A stretch of DNA of 64,000 nucleotides from CAYVAP01 sp964343195 (GTDB taxonomy: Bacteria > Bacteroidota > Bacteroidia > J057): NCBI GenBank assembly GCA_964343195.1, contig CAYFIR010000001.1:1-64000 (forward strand). Direction: 5' to 3'. Positions within the stretch are counted from its first letter, which is position 1, and every line of letters starts with the position of its first letter. The position numbers were made by a program, and so were the translations under genes. Of the stretch, positions 17,935 to 26,451 are shown in pieces. The notes under the pieces are model-generated. The model made no database searches, had not been told where the DNA came from, and saw only the letters and a program-made list of their open reading frames with translations.

Positions 17935-18291
17935 GAGAGGGCGGGGTTGATCGGGGTTCAGCACCCCGATTCTGGGTAGTCTTTGGGATTTCATCCCGCT
18001 GCTGTGCGAATCCCCCCGTCATTTCGGAGAGCGAAATGCCCCCCCCTTCCGTTTCACTCAAGGGGGGATCAGGGCTTGGGGCGGCCCGAGGCCGCGGCAA
18101 TAGCCTTCCCCCCTTCGGCGCGCTGCAGAGAGCACTCCCGACAGAGTCCGGGCGCGAGCGTGGTTTTCGCCCGTGGCGAAAAGCGGGGGGATCACACTCC
18201 ACCAGCGCACCTGCGGGGCGCTGCTACAGAAACTCGTATTATGCGATCACCCAGACCACCGGGACCACTCCGACCACCTCTCTCCCAAAAT
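17935..18291. other. GC-rich intergenic region with inverted words
   Basis: No convincing gene. The block contains a CCCCGAT hairpin (17950-17970), a GGGAT-TTC-ATCCC hairpin (17985-17997), several runs of C or G, and GACCAC words repeated about every 9 bases near 18252-18280. Its composition is clearly more GC-rich than the flanks. It may be a decayed mobile or repetitive element; a faint likeness to 40440-40520 (GGGGCGGC words) is not enough to call a family. Confidence 0.4.
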
Positions 18292-18322
18292 AAAAATCCC
18301 CTCTAGTTGGAAACCAGAGGGG
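18292..18322 (-). terminator. Hairpin terminator of the 18.4 kb beta-barrel gene
   Basis: CCCCTCT (18298-18304) pairs with AGAGGGG (18316-18322), and the stem extends inward after one mismatch. On the minus strand it is followed by ATTTTTA. It lies about 115 bases past the minus-strand stop codon. Confidence 0.65.
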
Positions 18323-18435
18323 AACAAATGGGCTGCGCTTTACTCGAAAAAACCAGAAGTACGGATCGATTATGCTTTGAAGGATCTGTGTTGTGTAAGG
18401 GGAGGCTATGGACTATGTTGTGTATTTGGGCTACC

Positions 18436-19053
18436 CTAGAAGGCAAAGCCAACGGTAAAGGCGGTGGTGTGGTTGATGCCACTAAACGGAACCAGTGAGG
18501 TCTGATCTACGCTTTCCCACACGGTCTGACGGAAGGCGTCGTAGCTGGCGTCAAACTCAACCCCTACCCGCATGATGCGAAACAGGCGAATGTTGGCACC
18601 AAGTACCACTCCCAGTCCGGAGCGTACCCCCCCGTTGGTGATGTTGTCGTAGTTGGCCTGGATCTTCTCCTCGCCGACGATGATGATGGGGACATAGGCA
18701 CCAGGATAGATGTCCATGAAATCACCAATCTGAAAGTGTTTTTCAAGTCCCAGTATTCCTTTGAGGTCCTGACGCTGGGCTTGATAATCGGTCGTAATCC
18801 CATCACTCACGTGGTAGTTCAGGTTATCAACTCCGGCTCCTACACGCACCGCCCAGTGGCGATCGTTAAACAGACGCAGATTGGCAGTCAGGCTGGTGCT
18901 ACCCGCATAGTCGATTTCGGTAGAGCCATTGCTTACCTGGTCGATGTCAAAAGAGCTGAAGTTGGCCATGAGGCTCACTCGTTGAGCCATGAGGTCCTGA
19001 GAAGCCAGCATGCTGACCAGGAGGAGGGAGAGTATAATGGATAGCTTTTTCAT
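18436..19053 (-). CDS. Outer-membrane beta-barrel protein
   Basis: A 205-residue exported protein: signal peptide MKKLSIILSLLLVSMLASQDLMAQ, then a small barrel with repeated strands (LRLFNDRHWAVRVGAGVDNLNYHV, GVRSGLGVVLGANIRLF) and the terminal aromatic TVGFAF typical of outer-membrane barrels. The ATG at 19053 is chosen because it puts the signal peptide first; an in-frame ATG 15 codons upstream would bury it. Resembles porin-like OMP_b-brl proteins; function unknown. Confidence 0.7.
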   Translation of the reverse strand: MKKLSIILSLLLVSMLASQDLMAQRVSLMANFSSFDIDQVSNGSTEIDYAGSTSLTANLRLFNDRHWAVRVGAGVDNLNYHVSDGITTDYQAQRQDLKGILGLEKHFQIGDFMDIYPGAYVPIIIVGEEKIQANYDNITNGGVRSGLGVVLGANIRLFRIMRVGVEFDASYDAFRQTVWESVDQTSLVPFSGINHTTAFTVGFAF

Positions 19054-19252
19054 AGTATCTGACGGTTGGTTATATGGAGAAACGGGGACAAAATGCAAGA
19101 GTTAGGGGTGGGTGTCAGGTTCCTTTTCATCCGTGATCATCGCCCTACAAGACGTGTGTGACGGACTGGATCAAACCCCGTCTATATAGGCTAACGACCC
19201 AGTATTGCGATATGAGTTGCATGGAAAGCACTGGGTTGAGTACCTTTTCCCC

Positions 19253-19756
19253 ATGTTACGATACCTGCTTATTGGAATTAGTGGCTTGATGGCGATTGGG
19301 GCAACCATCTGGTTTTTCCAGAAGGCTCCACTCCCGGAAGAAACAGAGCAACAACCCTCTCTTGCGGCTGCCCGCAGACTTGCCCCAAGAGAGGACTCGC
19401 TCTGCAAGACCTGGCTCTGGCTGGGGATGGAGGACGATTATAAGAAGGGGGAGTTCCAGGCTGCAGATAGCACCCATCCCAAATGGCTTCAGTTGAATTG
19501 TAACGGATCATTTCGCCGATTTACTCCTCACCTCATGGAAACCGGACAGTGGCGCCGCCATGATAGCCTCAACCTCATCGCCCTGCAAACTGACCCACAA
19601 CCTGTAAGATGGGATCCAGATTCCTATCGACATAAAATTGAAAAGCTCACCAGTGATACCCTCATCCTGGCCTGGCAGGGTCGGCATGGTTGGGTGAGGG
19701 ATTGGTATCGAAGTATCTCTGCGGCGGATTCCATTCCGGTTCATCCTCTCCAATAA
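19253..19756 (+). CDS. Hypothetical membrane-anchored protein, possibly lipocalin-like
   Basis: A 167-residue protein with one N-terminal hydrophobic segment (MLRYLLIGISGLMAIGATIWFF) and a mature part with the pattern NCNGSFRRF, GQWRR, LTSDTLIL. This F..dG...GtW...L...L order recalls lipocalin-like domains of Bacteroidota, but the match is weak. The ATG at 19253 is preferred; an in-frame TTG lies 16 codons upstream. It ends 9 bases before the next plus-strand gene, so the two are probably co-transcribed. Confidence 0.55.
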   Translation: MLRYLLIGISGLMAIGATIWFFQKAPLPEETEQQPSLAAARRLAPREDSLCKTWLWLGMEDDYKKGEFQAADSTHPKWLQLNCNGSFRRFTPHLMETGQWRRHDSLNLIALQTDPQPVRWDPDSYRHKIEKLTSDTLILAWQGRHGWVRDWYRSISAADSIPVHPLQ

Positions 19757-19765
19757 CAGACGACA

Positions 19766-20206
19766 ATGGAACTGGCGTTTCCCTTATATCCGCTAAAAGT
19801 GCGAACCCCTGACTCTGGAGAATCTGAAGTCTGGGACCCCATTCGTCAGATATGGGTAGTCAACCAGCCCGAAGAGGAAATACGGCAATTGCTCATCCAG
19901 CACCTGTTGATCGGGCATAAGGTCCCCAGGGGATTGATCGCCGTGGAAAAGGAAATTCGGTATCAGCAAAACCTGCGACGAAGGTTCGACTTACTGGTGT
20001 ATGACGGGCAAACGGCACCACAGGTGCTAATCGAAATCAAAGCTCCTCAGGTAGAACTGTCAGAAAAAACCTTGCAGCAACTCGCCCGATACAACCACGA
20101 GATTCAGGCGCCCCACCTGATGGTTACGAATGGGCTGCGCCTGCTATTTTTCTCCCGAAAACCTGATGGAAAGTATCAGTTCGTGCCAAGCGGTTGGTAC
20201 GAATGA
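19766..20206 (+). CDS. HsdR N-terminal-like nuclease domain protein
   Basis: A 146-residue protein consisting of one domain of the type I restriction R-subunit N-terminal kind (HSDR_N_2). The PD-(D/E)xK-like core is visible as RRFDLLVYDG followed by VLIEIKAP, then QLARYN and a final strand LLFFSRKPDG. No helicase part and no HsdM/HsdS genes are nearby, so it is a stand-alone protein rather than a working type I system. Such solo copies are widespread in Bacteroidota and of unknown role. Confidence 0.8.
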   Translation: MELAFPLYPLKVRTPDSGESEVWDPIRQIWVVNQPEEEIRQLLIQHLLIGHKVPRGLIAVEKEIRYQQNLRRRFDLLVYDGQTAPQVLIEIKAPQVELSEKTLQQLARYNHEIQAPHLMVTNGLRLLFFSRKPDGKYQFVPSGWYE

Positions 20207-20394
20207 TCGCTTTGGAGTGGAGAAAGGGTATGAGGTTTCTAATCATTAATTCGTGATTGAAAGCACTGACGACCAGCACCTTATACGAATTCCGAATGAA
20301 TAATTATTTAATTTCCAGGCAGTAGAGTTTCCATCCAGTCACACTCCCTTCATAGCCTTCATATACTCCATACCTTATCATTACTGCTCCCTAC
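20207..20394. repeat. Intergenic repeats between convergent genes
   Basis: After the plus-strand stop come an AG-rich word (GAGAAAGGGTATGAGG), TTCGTGATT-type units around 20249 and an inverted ATTCGGAATTCG-like word. A CT-rich block (CCCTTCATAGCCTTCATATACTCC) then runs up to the tadA stop codon. The AG-rich sense follows transcription on both sides. Confidence 0.5.
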
Positions 20395-20841
20395 TCACCC
20401 TCGTCGGCTTCGAAAGAAATTTTGCATCAGGGACGCACACTCCTCTTCCAGAATTCCCCCTTTGATCTCGGTCTTGGGGTGAAGTAACATGGGCTGGTAC
20501 CGCCGAAAGCCAAACTTGGGCTCCGATGCACCATACACCACTTGCCCAATTTGCGACCAGCGCAGAGCTCCTGCACACATGGAGCAGGGTTCGACGGAGA
20601 CATAGAGGGTGCAGTCTTTCAGGTATTTGCTGCCCAGGTAGTCACAGGCTGCCGTGATAGCGAGCATCTCAGCGTGAGCACTGGGATCGAACAGACGTTC
20701 GGTCTGGTTGTACCCTTTGCCGATGATCCGATTTTGACTGACCACTATCGCTCCAATGGGAACTTCCTCTTCCTCATAAGCCTGCTCGGCCAGCTTGATG
20801 GCCTGCTCCATGAAATATTCGTCAGAAAGGATCGATGACAT
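20395..20841 (-). CDS. tadA: tRNA-specific adenosine deaminase
   Basis: A 148-residue cytidine-deaminase-fold enzyme that converts the wobble A34 of tRNA-Arg(ACG) to inosine. The zinc and catalytic motif HAE lies in DPSAHAEMLAI and the PCxxC motif in VEPCSMCAGALRWSQ. PIGAIVV and FGFRRYQPM are also typical of TadA. The ATG at 20841 (MSSILSDEYF) fits the family start; an in-frame upstream ATG would overlap maf. It follows maf by 4 bases, so the two genes are one operon. Confidence 0.93.
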   Translation of the reverse strand: MSSILSDEYFMEQAIKLAEQAYEEEEVPIGAIVVSQNRIIGKGYNQTERLFDPSAHAEMLAITAACDYLGSKYLKDCTLYVSVEPCSMCAGALRWSQIGQVVYGASEPKFGFRRYQPMLLHPKTEIKGGILEEECASLMQNFFRSRRG

Positions 20842-20845
20842 TCCC

Positions 20846-21424
20846 CTAAAATTCCAGGTGAAGCAGTTCGTGGTATAGCTTGCCAATTGGAAGGCCCATC
20901 ACGTTGTAAAAATCGCCCTCGATTTTCACTACGCCTATCATCCCTATCCATTCCTGGATACCGTATGATCCCGCTTTGTCATAGGGTCGATAGTTCTCGA
21001 TGTAGTAGTCGATTTCAGAATCTCCCAGCTTACGGAAGGTAACCGTGGTTTCTTCAGAAATACTCTTGAACCTGCCTTTGTGAAAAATGGTGGCCCCCGA
21101 AATGACGATGTGCGATCGTCCGGACAGCTTTTGCAGCATGGCTTTGGCCTCAGCAGCATCACCGGGTTTTCCCAACACTTCGCCATCAACGGCTACGATG
21201 GTGTCTGCGGTTACCACAATATTTTTGGCAGCCAGATCATTGTAGGCTTTGGCCTTGTTTTCAGAAATCAGCACTGCCACAGCTCGGGGATGAATATCCT
21301 CTGGCACAATCTCTTCCACCGGTCGGGTAATCACTTCAAATTCAAAGCCCACATCCTTTAGTAGTTGTGATCGGCGGGGAGATTGAGAAGCAAGTACCAG
21401 GGGAGCTTTCGTCTTCATTTTCAT
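20846..21424 (-). CDS. maf: Maf-family nucleotide pyrophosphatase
   Basis: A 192-residue Maf/YhdE-type NTP pyrophosphatase, which hydrolyses dTTP, UTP or modified nucleotides. The motif LASQSPRRSQLL is at the N-terminus, VTADTIV carries the catalytic Asp, and GKPGDAAEAKAML and YDKAGSYGIQ follow as in the family. The ATG at 21424 (MKMKTKAPLVLASQSPRR) is chosen; a longer in-frame extension would overlap the DUF3109 gene. It lies between DUF3109 and tadA on the same strand. Confidence 0.92.
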   Translation of the reverse strand: MKMKTKAPLVLASQSPRRSQLLKDVGFEFEVITRPVEEIVPEDIHPRAVAVLISENKAKAYNDLAAKNIVVTADTIVAVDGEVLGKPGDAAEAKAMLQKLSGRSHIVISGATIFHKGRFKSISEETTVTFRKLGDSEIDYYIENYRPYDKAGSYGIQEWIGMIGVVKIEGDFYNVMGLPIGKLYHELLHLEF

Positions 21425-21482
21425 CTGTAGTAGGGTATCAATTCTATATTTCGGCGGTTTGTGCTTTGGGAAAAGGTTAAAC

Positions 21483-22106
21483 TTAATCGGTATCAGAGGC
21501 ACCCTGATCCATACCTTTCAGGACTGTCTCCATTTCATTGTAGAATTCTTCGCCATACTTTCGGATCAGGCCTACTTTGACGAACTCATAAACGGGGGTT
21601 CCCGTTTTTTTACCGAGAGCGCAGGCATCGCTGCAAATGCTCCAGCGGTCATAGTTGAGTGCATCAAAGTCCTTGAGACTGGTAATACGAACAGGGTACA
21701 AATGGCAGGAAACCGGTTTCTGAAAATCGACTTTTCCATCCTGCCAGGCCTGCTCGATGGCACACAGTGCGACTCCGTCTTCAGAAAAGGTGACATATGC
21801 GCACTCCCGTCCATCAACCAGCGGGGTCGAATACTGATTCGTGATGTCCAAAACGGTTGTCCCCTGCTCTTCTACCGCAGCGATTCCTTCGGGGCGCATG
21901 TAGGGCTTTACATCTTCGTAAATGTATTCCAGGGTTTCTATTTCCTCCTGATCTACAGGTGCGCCCAGGTCTCCCTCCACGCAACAGGCTCCCTTGCAAG
22001 CCTTCAGGTCGCAGGCAAACATCTCATCTTTCAGATCGCTGCTGATGAGCTTGTCTTCTACCTGAATTGCGATGCTCTCTCTTTTCTTCCTTTGCCAGAA
22101 ACTCAT
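21483..22106 (-). CDS. DUF3109 family protein
   Basis: A 207-residue soluble protein with the conserved Cys pattern of DUF3109 (YkgJ-like): CDLKACKGACC near residue 32, then CAYV, CAIEQAW, CHLYPVRI and CSDACALG. The clustered cysteines suggest a bound metal or Fe-S centre, though none has been proven for the family to my knowledge. It precedes maf and tadA on the same strand, probably as their first gene. Function unknown. Confidence 0.85.
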   Translation of the reverse strand: MSFWQRKKRESIAIQVEDKLISSDLKDEMFACDLKACKGACCVEGDLGAPVDQEEIETLEYIYEDVKPYMRPEGIAAVEEQGTTVLDITNQYSTPLVDGRECAYVTFSEDGVALCAIEQAWQDGKVDFQKPVSCHLYPVRITSLKDFDALNYDRWSICSDACALGKKTGTPVYEFVKVGLIRKYGEEFYNEMETVLKGMDQGASDTD

Positions 22107-22150
22107 AAAAAATGGTGGATTCTTCTCTTTGGCACTAATAGCACACAGGG

Positions 22151-23323
22151 CTACTTCTTTGCCCTGGCCAGCACCTTTACCTGGGTATTTTTCTGAATGT
22201 GGTATTCGCCATCTCCCCCCTTCCTAACCTCCTCAAGATGCAATACACCGGGTGTCATGCCGGGCATAAAGTTACCGAATTTTTCTTCGATGCCTAGTGC
22301 GCTGGCTCCTCCAACAGTAGCCCACCTGACAGTAGTATGAAGCGATAAATCGGGAAATTGTTCCTGAAGCCACTTTACCTCCTCCCAAAGATCCAGGTCA
22401 TAGTTGCTCGCCGCACTATCTGTCCCCAGGCATACATGGCTGGGAAATTCAGCCCAGGTCATTACAGCCGGCTGACGCCGATGGATGTACCAGTTGGAAC
22501 GGGGGCAAAGACATGCCATAGCCTGTGGATAGGCCTCCACCAACGGGGCTACATCCTTAACTGCCAGCTCCGTCAGGTGGACCAGCAGGATGTCTTTTTC
22601 GCGAGGAAAGTGTTCCAGAGCATGTGTTCGGGGATCGCGATGCGCGAAGGGCACAAAGTCCAGTCCCACACGATCATAAAATTCCTTAAACGCACCTCCA
22701 CCGGTCTGGAATAACTCGACTTCCTCAAGCGACTCCATCAGGTGCAGGGAATATCGTTCCTGCCCAGACTCATATATTTTGTGGAAAAGCTCAGAAGAAG
22801 TGGAATACGGTGCATGGGGAGTAAGCGTGTGAGGCAATTCGCGATACGCGAAGGATAAATTCTTTCCCTGCTGAAATCGTTCTTCGGCCTGCATTGGGTC
22901 CAGTCCCAGTAGCTCAATGAACGTATGGGTATAGACTGTTGACCGCAATTTAGGACCGGCACTGACTGGCAGGTTGCTGATATCTCCCACTGCCGCAGTT
23001 CCCGTTTCCGCTAAATACTCCAGAGATTTTTCGACTGCTTGCTCCAGGGCATCTTCATCCACCTGCCCCCGCTCCCGAAATATTCCTCCAATGAAGCCTG
23101 TCATGCCAGTTTCTTCGGGTATTCTGCCAGCCAGGGCAGAAAGCTCAAGGTGGCAATGGGCATTTACCCAACCTGGAACCAGTACTCCCAAAAGCCGGAT
23201 GGGCTCATCTCCACTTTCCAGGGGTCTGAGGCACTGAATTCGCCCAGCAACATCCACTTCCAGGCAGTGTTGTTCCAGCCACTTTTCAGGAGAGAAAATT
23301 GCGTCGGCGGTGTATAGGGGCAT
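22151..23323 (-). CDS. Amidohydrolase (deaminase-like)
   Basis: A 390-residue TIM-barrel amidohydrolase of the TRZ/ATZ/SsnA-like cytosine/guanine/SAH-deaminase group. Metal ligands are seen in VNAHCHLELSA (HxH), LTPHAPYS, SLHLME and LGTDSAASN (the conserved Asp). The futalosine route, present through mqnC at 48.9 kb, can use an aminofutalosine deaminase of this superfamily, so this protein is a candidate, but other substrates are equally possible. The start codon overlaps by one base a (TTCGTAG)9 array, so no ribosome-binding site can be recognised. Confidence 0.8.
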   Translation of the reverse strand: MPLYTADAIFSPEKWLEQHCLEVDVAGRIQCLRPLESGDEPIRLLGVLVPGWVNAHCHLELSALAGRIPEETGMTGFIGGIFRERGQVDEDALEQAVEKSLEYLAETGTAAVGDISNLPVSAGPKLRSTVYTHTFIELLGLDPMQAEERFQQGKNLSFAYRELPHTLTPHAPYSTSSELFHKIYESGQERYSLHLMESLEEVELFQTGGGAFKEFYDRVGLDFVPFAHRDPRTHALEHFPREKDILLVHLTELAVKDVAPLVEAYPQAMACLCPRSNWYIHRRQPAVMTWAEFPSHVCLGTDSAASNYDLDLWEEVKWLQEQFPDLSLHTTVRWATVGGASALGIEEKFGNFMPGMTPGVLHLEEVRKGGDGEYHIQKNTQVKVLARAKK

Positions 23324-23387
23324 TCGTAGTTCGTAGTTCGTAGTTCGTAGTTCGTAGTTCGTAGTTCGTAGTTCGTAGTTCGTAGTT
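23323..23387. repeat. Heptanucleotide array (TTCGTAG)9
   Basis: Nine perfect 7-bp units (23323-23385) plus two bases, then TTGGGTACT. The array starts within the start codon of the amidohydrolase gene and occupies its whole 5' region. A second array with the same right flank lies at 57505-57559. Confidence 0.95.
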
Positions 23388-23816
23388 GGGTACTGACCTG
23401 ATTCCTATTGGGTTACAACAATTTCCCGATAAGCACCTAGACAGTAGAAATAAGGTATGAAGGGTATGGGGAAATGAAGGGAAACAGGTCCTACATTCCT
23501 TTATACCTCCATTTCCTTTATACCTTTTACTGGTTTACATCTGTCCACCTGCTTAAGTAGTTGGACAGAGTTATATAGGTTATGAAGTATATGAGGATAT
23601 GGAGGCAAATCGCTGCTTAAGGCCTTTAGACCCTTCGGCTGCGCTCAGGGCAGCACCTCCATTTCCTCCATACCTCTCTTCTTATAGTTATTTTTGACCT
23701 CCTACTTATACCCCATCCCCCATCCAGCCCATATTCCCCTTATACACCTTATTCCCCCTTTTTCCTTATCCCGCATTCCGCCCACATTCCCCCATACACC
23801 TCTTATTTCCTTCTCC
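23388..23816. repeat. Repeat-dense intergenic region
   Basis: No gene. In order: AG-rich words (AAGGTATGAAGGGTATGG, near 23452) facing CT-rich ones (CTTTATACCTCCATTTCC, near 23499) that can pair; a second such pair near 23580 and 23655; CCCTTCGGCTGCGCTCAGGGCAG (23631-23653), a word also found at 25578; and at 23717-23800 copy B of the CT-rich block that opens the window. It ends at the purB stop codon. Confidence 0.7.
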
Positions 23817-25211
23817 TTATACCTCTCTCCTTCCCATCGCAGCACGAAAATTAGGTGCGTTGCCGACATATCCATGAGGAGTCAATGCCAATAATTCCTT
23901 TCTCACATCCTCACTGACTTCCAGGGTGCCTATAAATTCGGTTAGGCTTTCCTGGGTGATGCCTTCCTTGCCTCTGGTCAGAGCCTTAAGTGCTTCATAG
24001 GGCTTGGGATAAGCCTCTCGACGCAATATCGTCTGAATGGCCTCTGCCAATACCGCCCAATTTCCATCCAGGTCTCCATTGAGGGCCGCGGGATTTACTT
24101 CCAGCTTGCTCAGGCCTTTTTTCAGGGACTGCAATGCCAAAAAGGCATAGCCCATGGCGACGCCCAGGTTTCGCAGGATGGTGGAGTCGGTCAGGTCGCG
24201 TTGCAGGCGGGAAACGGGCAGTTTGCGACTCAGGAATTCCAGCAGGGCACTTGACAGCCCACAGTTTCCTTCGGCATTTTCAAAATCAATGGGATTCACC
24301 TTGTGCGGCATGGCAGAAGACCCAACTTCACCCGCAATCGTCTTTTGCTTGAAGTATTCCTGCGAAATGTATAACCAGACATCCTGGCACAGGTCGATTA
24401 CAATCGAATTGATCCGTTTTACCTGATCAAAAATAGCAGCCAGCCCATCGTAATGCTCAATCTGTGTAGTCGGGTAGGAACGGGTCAGGCCCAGGTATCG
24501 CTTTACAAAGTCATCCGCAAACTCATGCCATGGATAATCGGGATAGGCCACATAGTGAGCGTTTAGGTTTCCGGATGCTCCGCCAAATTTGGCCGGGTAT
24601 TCGAGTCCTTTCAGGCCCTGATACTGAGAATCCAGGCGAATGGCAAAGACTTCTATTTCTTTTCCGAGGGTAGTCGGTGAGGCAGGCTGTCCATGGGTAC
24701 GCGCCAGCATGGGCTGATGGGCCTGCGCATGGGCCAGTTCATGCAGCTGAGAAATAATCCCTTCCAGATAGGGCAGATATACCTGCTCTACGGCATGCCT
24801 CAATGAAAGGGGAATAGCGGTATTGTTAATGTCCTGGGAGGTCAACCCAAAGTGGATGAACTCCAGTCGCTGCTTCAGCTCTGTGCTGAAATCTCCCGAC
24901 TCGATCTGTTCTTTGAGGAAGTATTCGACCGCTTTTACATCGTGGTTGGTGGTTCTTTCTATTTCTTTTACCCGTGCTGCATCGACTTCACTGAAGCTTT
25001 CATCCAGCATGAGCAAACCACGCCGATCCGCTTCACTGAGCGTTGTCAGCGGAGGCTGATTGGTCTCATGGAGGGCAATGAGGTAGAGGATTTCTACCTT
25101 GACCCGATAGCGAATCAGGGCATACTCCGAGAAGTATGGGGCCAGGGGAGATGTTTTGGATCTGTAGCGGCCGTCTAGTGGGCCCAGGGCAGTGAGGGCG
25201 GATAGCTCCAT
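23817..25211 (-). CDS. purB: Adenylosuccinate lyase
   Basis: A fumarase/aspartase-superfamily enzyme of 464 residues, acting in purine synthesis on SAICAR and adenylosuccinate with release of fumarate. The signature SSAMPHKVNPIDFENAEG lies around residue 290, with TSQDINNTA and ARTHGQPA earlier. The N-terminus MELSALTALGPLDGRYR matches the long E. coli-type PurB closely, which decides for the ATG at 25211 over the one at 25223. It is flanked by repeat-filled spacers and looks monocistronic. Confidence 0.95.
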   Translation of the reverse strand: MELSALTALGPLDGRYRSKTSPLAPYFSEYALIRYRVKVEILYLIALHETNQPPLTTLSEADRRGLLMLDESFSEVDAARVKEIERTTNHDVKAVEYFLKEQIESGDFSTELKQRLEFIHFGLTSQDINNTAIPLSLRHAVEQVYLPYLEGIISQLHELAHAQAHQPMLARTHGQPASPTTLGKEIEVFAIRLDSQYQGLKGLEYPAKFGGASGNLNAHYVAYPDYPWHEFADDFVKRYLGLTRSYPTTQIEHYDGLAAIFDQVKRINSIVIDLCQDVWLYISQEYFKQKTIAGEVGSSAMPHKVNPIDFENAEGNCGLSSALLEFLSRKLPVSRLQRDLTDSTILRNLGVAMGYAFLALQSLKKGLSKLEVNPAALNGDLDGNWAVLAEAIQTILRREAYPKPYEALKALTRGKEGITQESLTEFIGTLEVSEDVRKELLALTPHGYVGNAPNFRAAMGRREV

Positions 25212-25223
25212 AGTGAAGGACAA

Positions 25224-25643
25224 TACCAGTGTTTACCAAAAAAACAAGCGAGGGAAGTCAAATGGACTTCCCCCGATACTACTCCGCAAAAGTACGGAAT
25301 ATCTGCTGGATGTGGTAATATGGAAATGTCGGGAGGCATAATCCGGAGACGCAGGGAAAAGAAGTCTAAAACCTTCTCTTCCTCTGCATCTCTATCTCTG
25401 CTCCCTTCCGGGAGGCTAACGCTTATCGGTGATGAAAAATAGATTAGCAACCATACTACTAGACATTTTCATTTCCGACCTATGTTTTTTGACAGGTCAA
25501 AGATTCCGGTTCATCGGAAATGGACAGGATAACAGGATTAACAAGATTGATTATCAGGGCTTTCTTATCCTGTCAGTCCCTTCGGCAGGCTCAGGGCAGG
25601 CCTGTAATCCTGAAAATCCTGTCTAATTTGTCTAGGAGTATGA
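25224..25643. other. Intergenic region with a long imperfect inverted repeat
   Basis: No gene is visible. ACAGGATTAACAAGATT (near 25531) can pair with AATCCTGAAAATCCTGT (near 25606), and GACAGGATAA with TTATCCTGTC, making a long imperfect hairpin. CCCTTCGGCAGGCTCAGGGCAG (25578-25599) lies within it. Both kinds of word look like dispersed intergenic repeats. The purB promoter should lie at the left end. Confidence 0.55.
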
Positions 25644-26246
25644 TCAGCAACCACAATCACTGTGACGCTTCACCTGACGGCGCAGCTTACCGGGGCGCTT
25701 GAGCCGAAACTCCAGCTCGGTATTTCGGCGAAGCACAATCTGCCGATCCTTGGTAATGACAGCCCATCCCAGCCCAATCAGAGAGCCCGCAGCTCCACCC
25801 TTGAGTCCCCCCAAGGCCAGTCCTGCCATGGCAGGCGTCATGATTTTGAGGCCGGTGAAGTTGCGATCGGTCTGGAACATCAGACTTTGGGACTGGATCG
25901 GGTACCAGTGGCCATCCACCCGAATCTCGGTGAGCCTCAGCTCCATTTCAGCGCGCTGCTCTTCCGGGCGGCGCTGTCCTTCCTGGAGGTGGGTGATTTC
26001 TCCCCGAACCCTGCTACCTGCAGGCGCGATCAGACCGCGACGGTGATAAAGGTCATCGACGAGCTCGGCTTCGAAGGTTTCGCCCATCTCATCGCGGCGC
26101 GTGGTTAGCCGATCCTTCAGCCTGATTTCTACTTGTGTACCCCACTGAATCCGGGGTTTCGGTTCGTCTTGAGTTTCGGCAGCCTGACTGGAAAAAGTCG
26201 ACATCAGCAGGCCCAGCATAAGCAAGAGATTCCAAAATTTTTGCAT
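25644..26246 (-). CDS. Exported protein with TrbI/conjugal-like barrel domain
   Basis: A 200-residue protein with a cleavable signal peptide (about 1-22, ending SSQAAE). The mature part reads GTQVEIRLKDRLTTRRDEMGETFEAEL, then GLIAPAGSRVRGEITH and AEMELRLTEIRVDG. This pattern occurs in many secreted proteins of Gram-negative bacteria with a TrbI-like beta domain. A Gly/Ala-rich hydrophobic segment (AMAGLALGGLKGGAAGSLIGLGWAV) could enter a membrane, as in glycine-zipper proteins. The end is basic and Cys-rich (HSDCGC). Role unknown; it stands alone. Confidence 0.6.
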   Translation of the reverse strand: MQKFWNLLLMLGLLMSTFSSQAAETQDEPKPRIQWGTQVEIRLKDRLTTRRDEMGETFEAELVDDLYHRRGLIAPAGSRVRGEITHLQEGQRRPEEQRAEMELRLTEIRVDGHWYPIQSQSLMFQTDRNFTGLKIMTPAMAGLALGGLKGGAAGSLIGLGWAVITKDRQIVLRRNTELEFRLKRPGKLRRQVKRHSDCGC

Positions 26247-26390
26247 AACACATCTTTGAGGGTTGATTGAAAAGGGAATCGCTTCTCACGAAATACGCCA
26301 GATTTATACTTTGGTGCACCTTACAAAGAGTGAGACACTCAATTATGAACCTGAATACAGATTTTTGTAGAATGGTCCTGACAGATGGGA

Positions 26391-26421
26391 TTTCTTTAAT
26401 TAATCCAGATTGCTAACTTTG
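26391..26421 (+). promoter_or_regulatory. Candidate promoter of the chaperone operon
   Basis: TTTC (26391-26394), 19 bases, then TAACTTTG (26414-26421). The -7 box is a full match to TAnnTTTG and the spacing is exact; the -33 box has one mismatch. Transcription would start near 26428, about 24 bases before the ATG. Confidence 0.6.
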
Positions 26422-26451
26422 CCTGTCTTCAAAAAAAATAAAGAAAGTACC

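Noticed and set aside
17935..18291. Small genes in the GC-rich spacer
   Set aside because: Several short frames exist on both strands but they are low-complexity (Pro/Arg/Ser-rich) with no starts or families to support them.
19766..20206. Type I restriction system
   Set aside because: Only the small N-terminal nuclease-like domain is present; no HsdM, HsdS or helicase.
23323..23387. CRISPR array
   Set aside because: Units are 7 bp with no spacers and there are no cas genes in the window.
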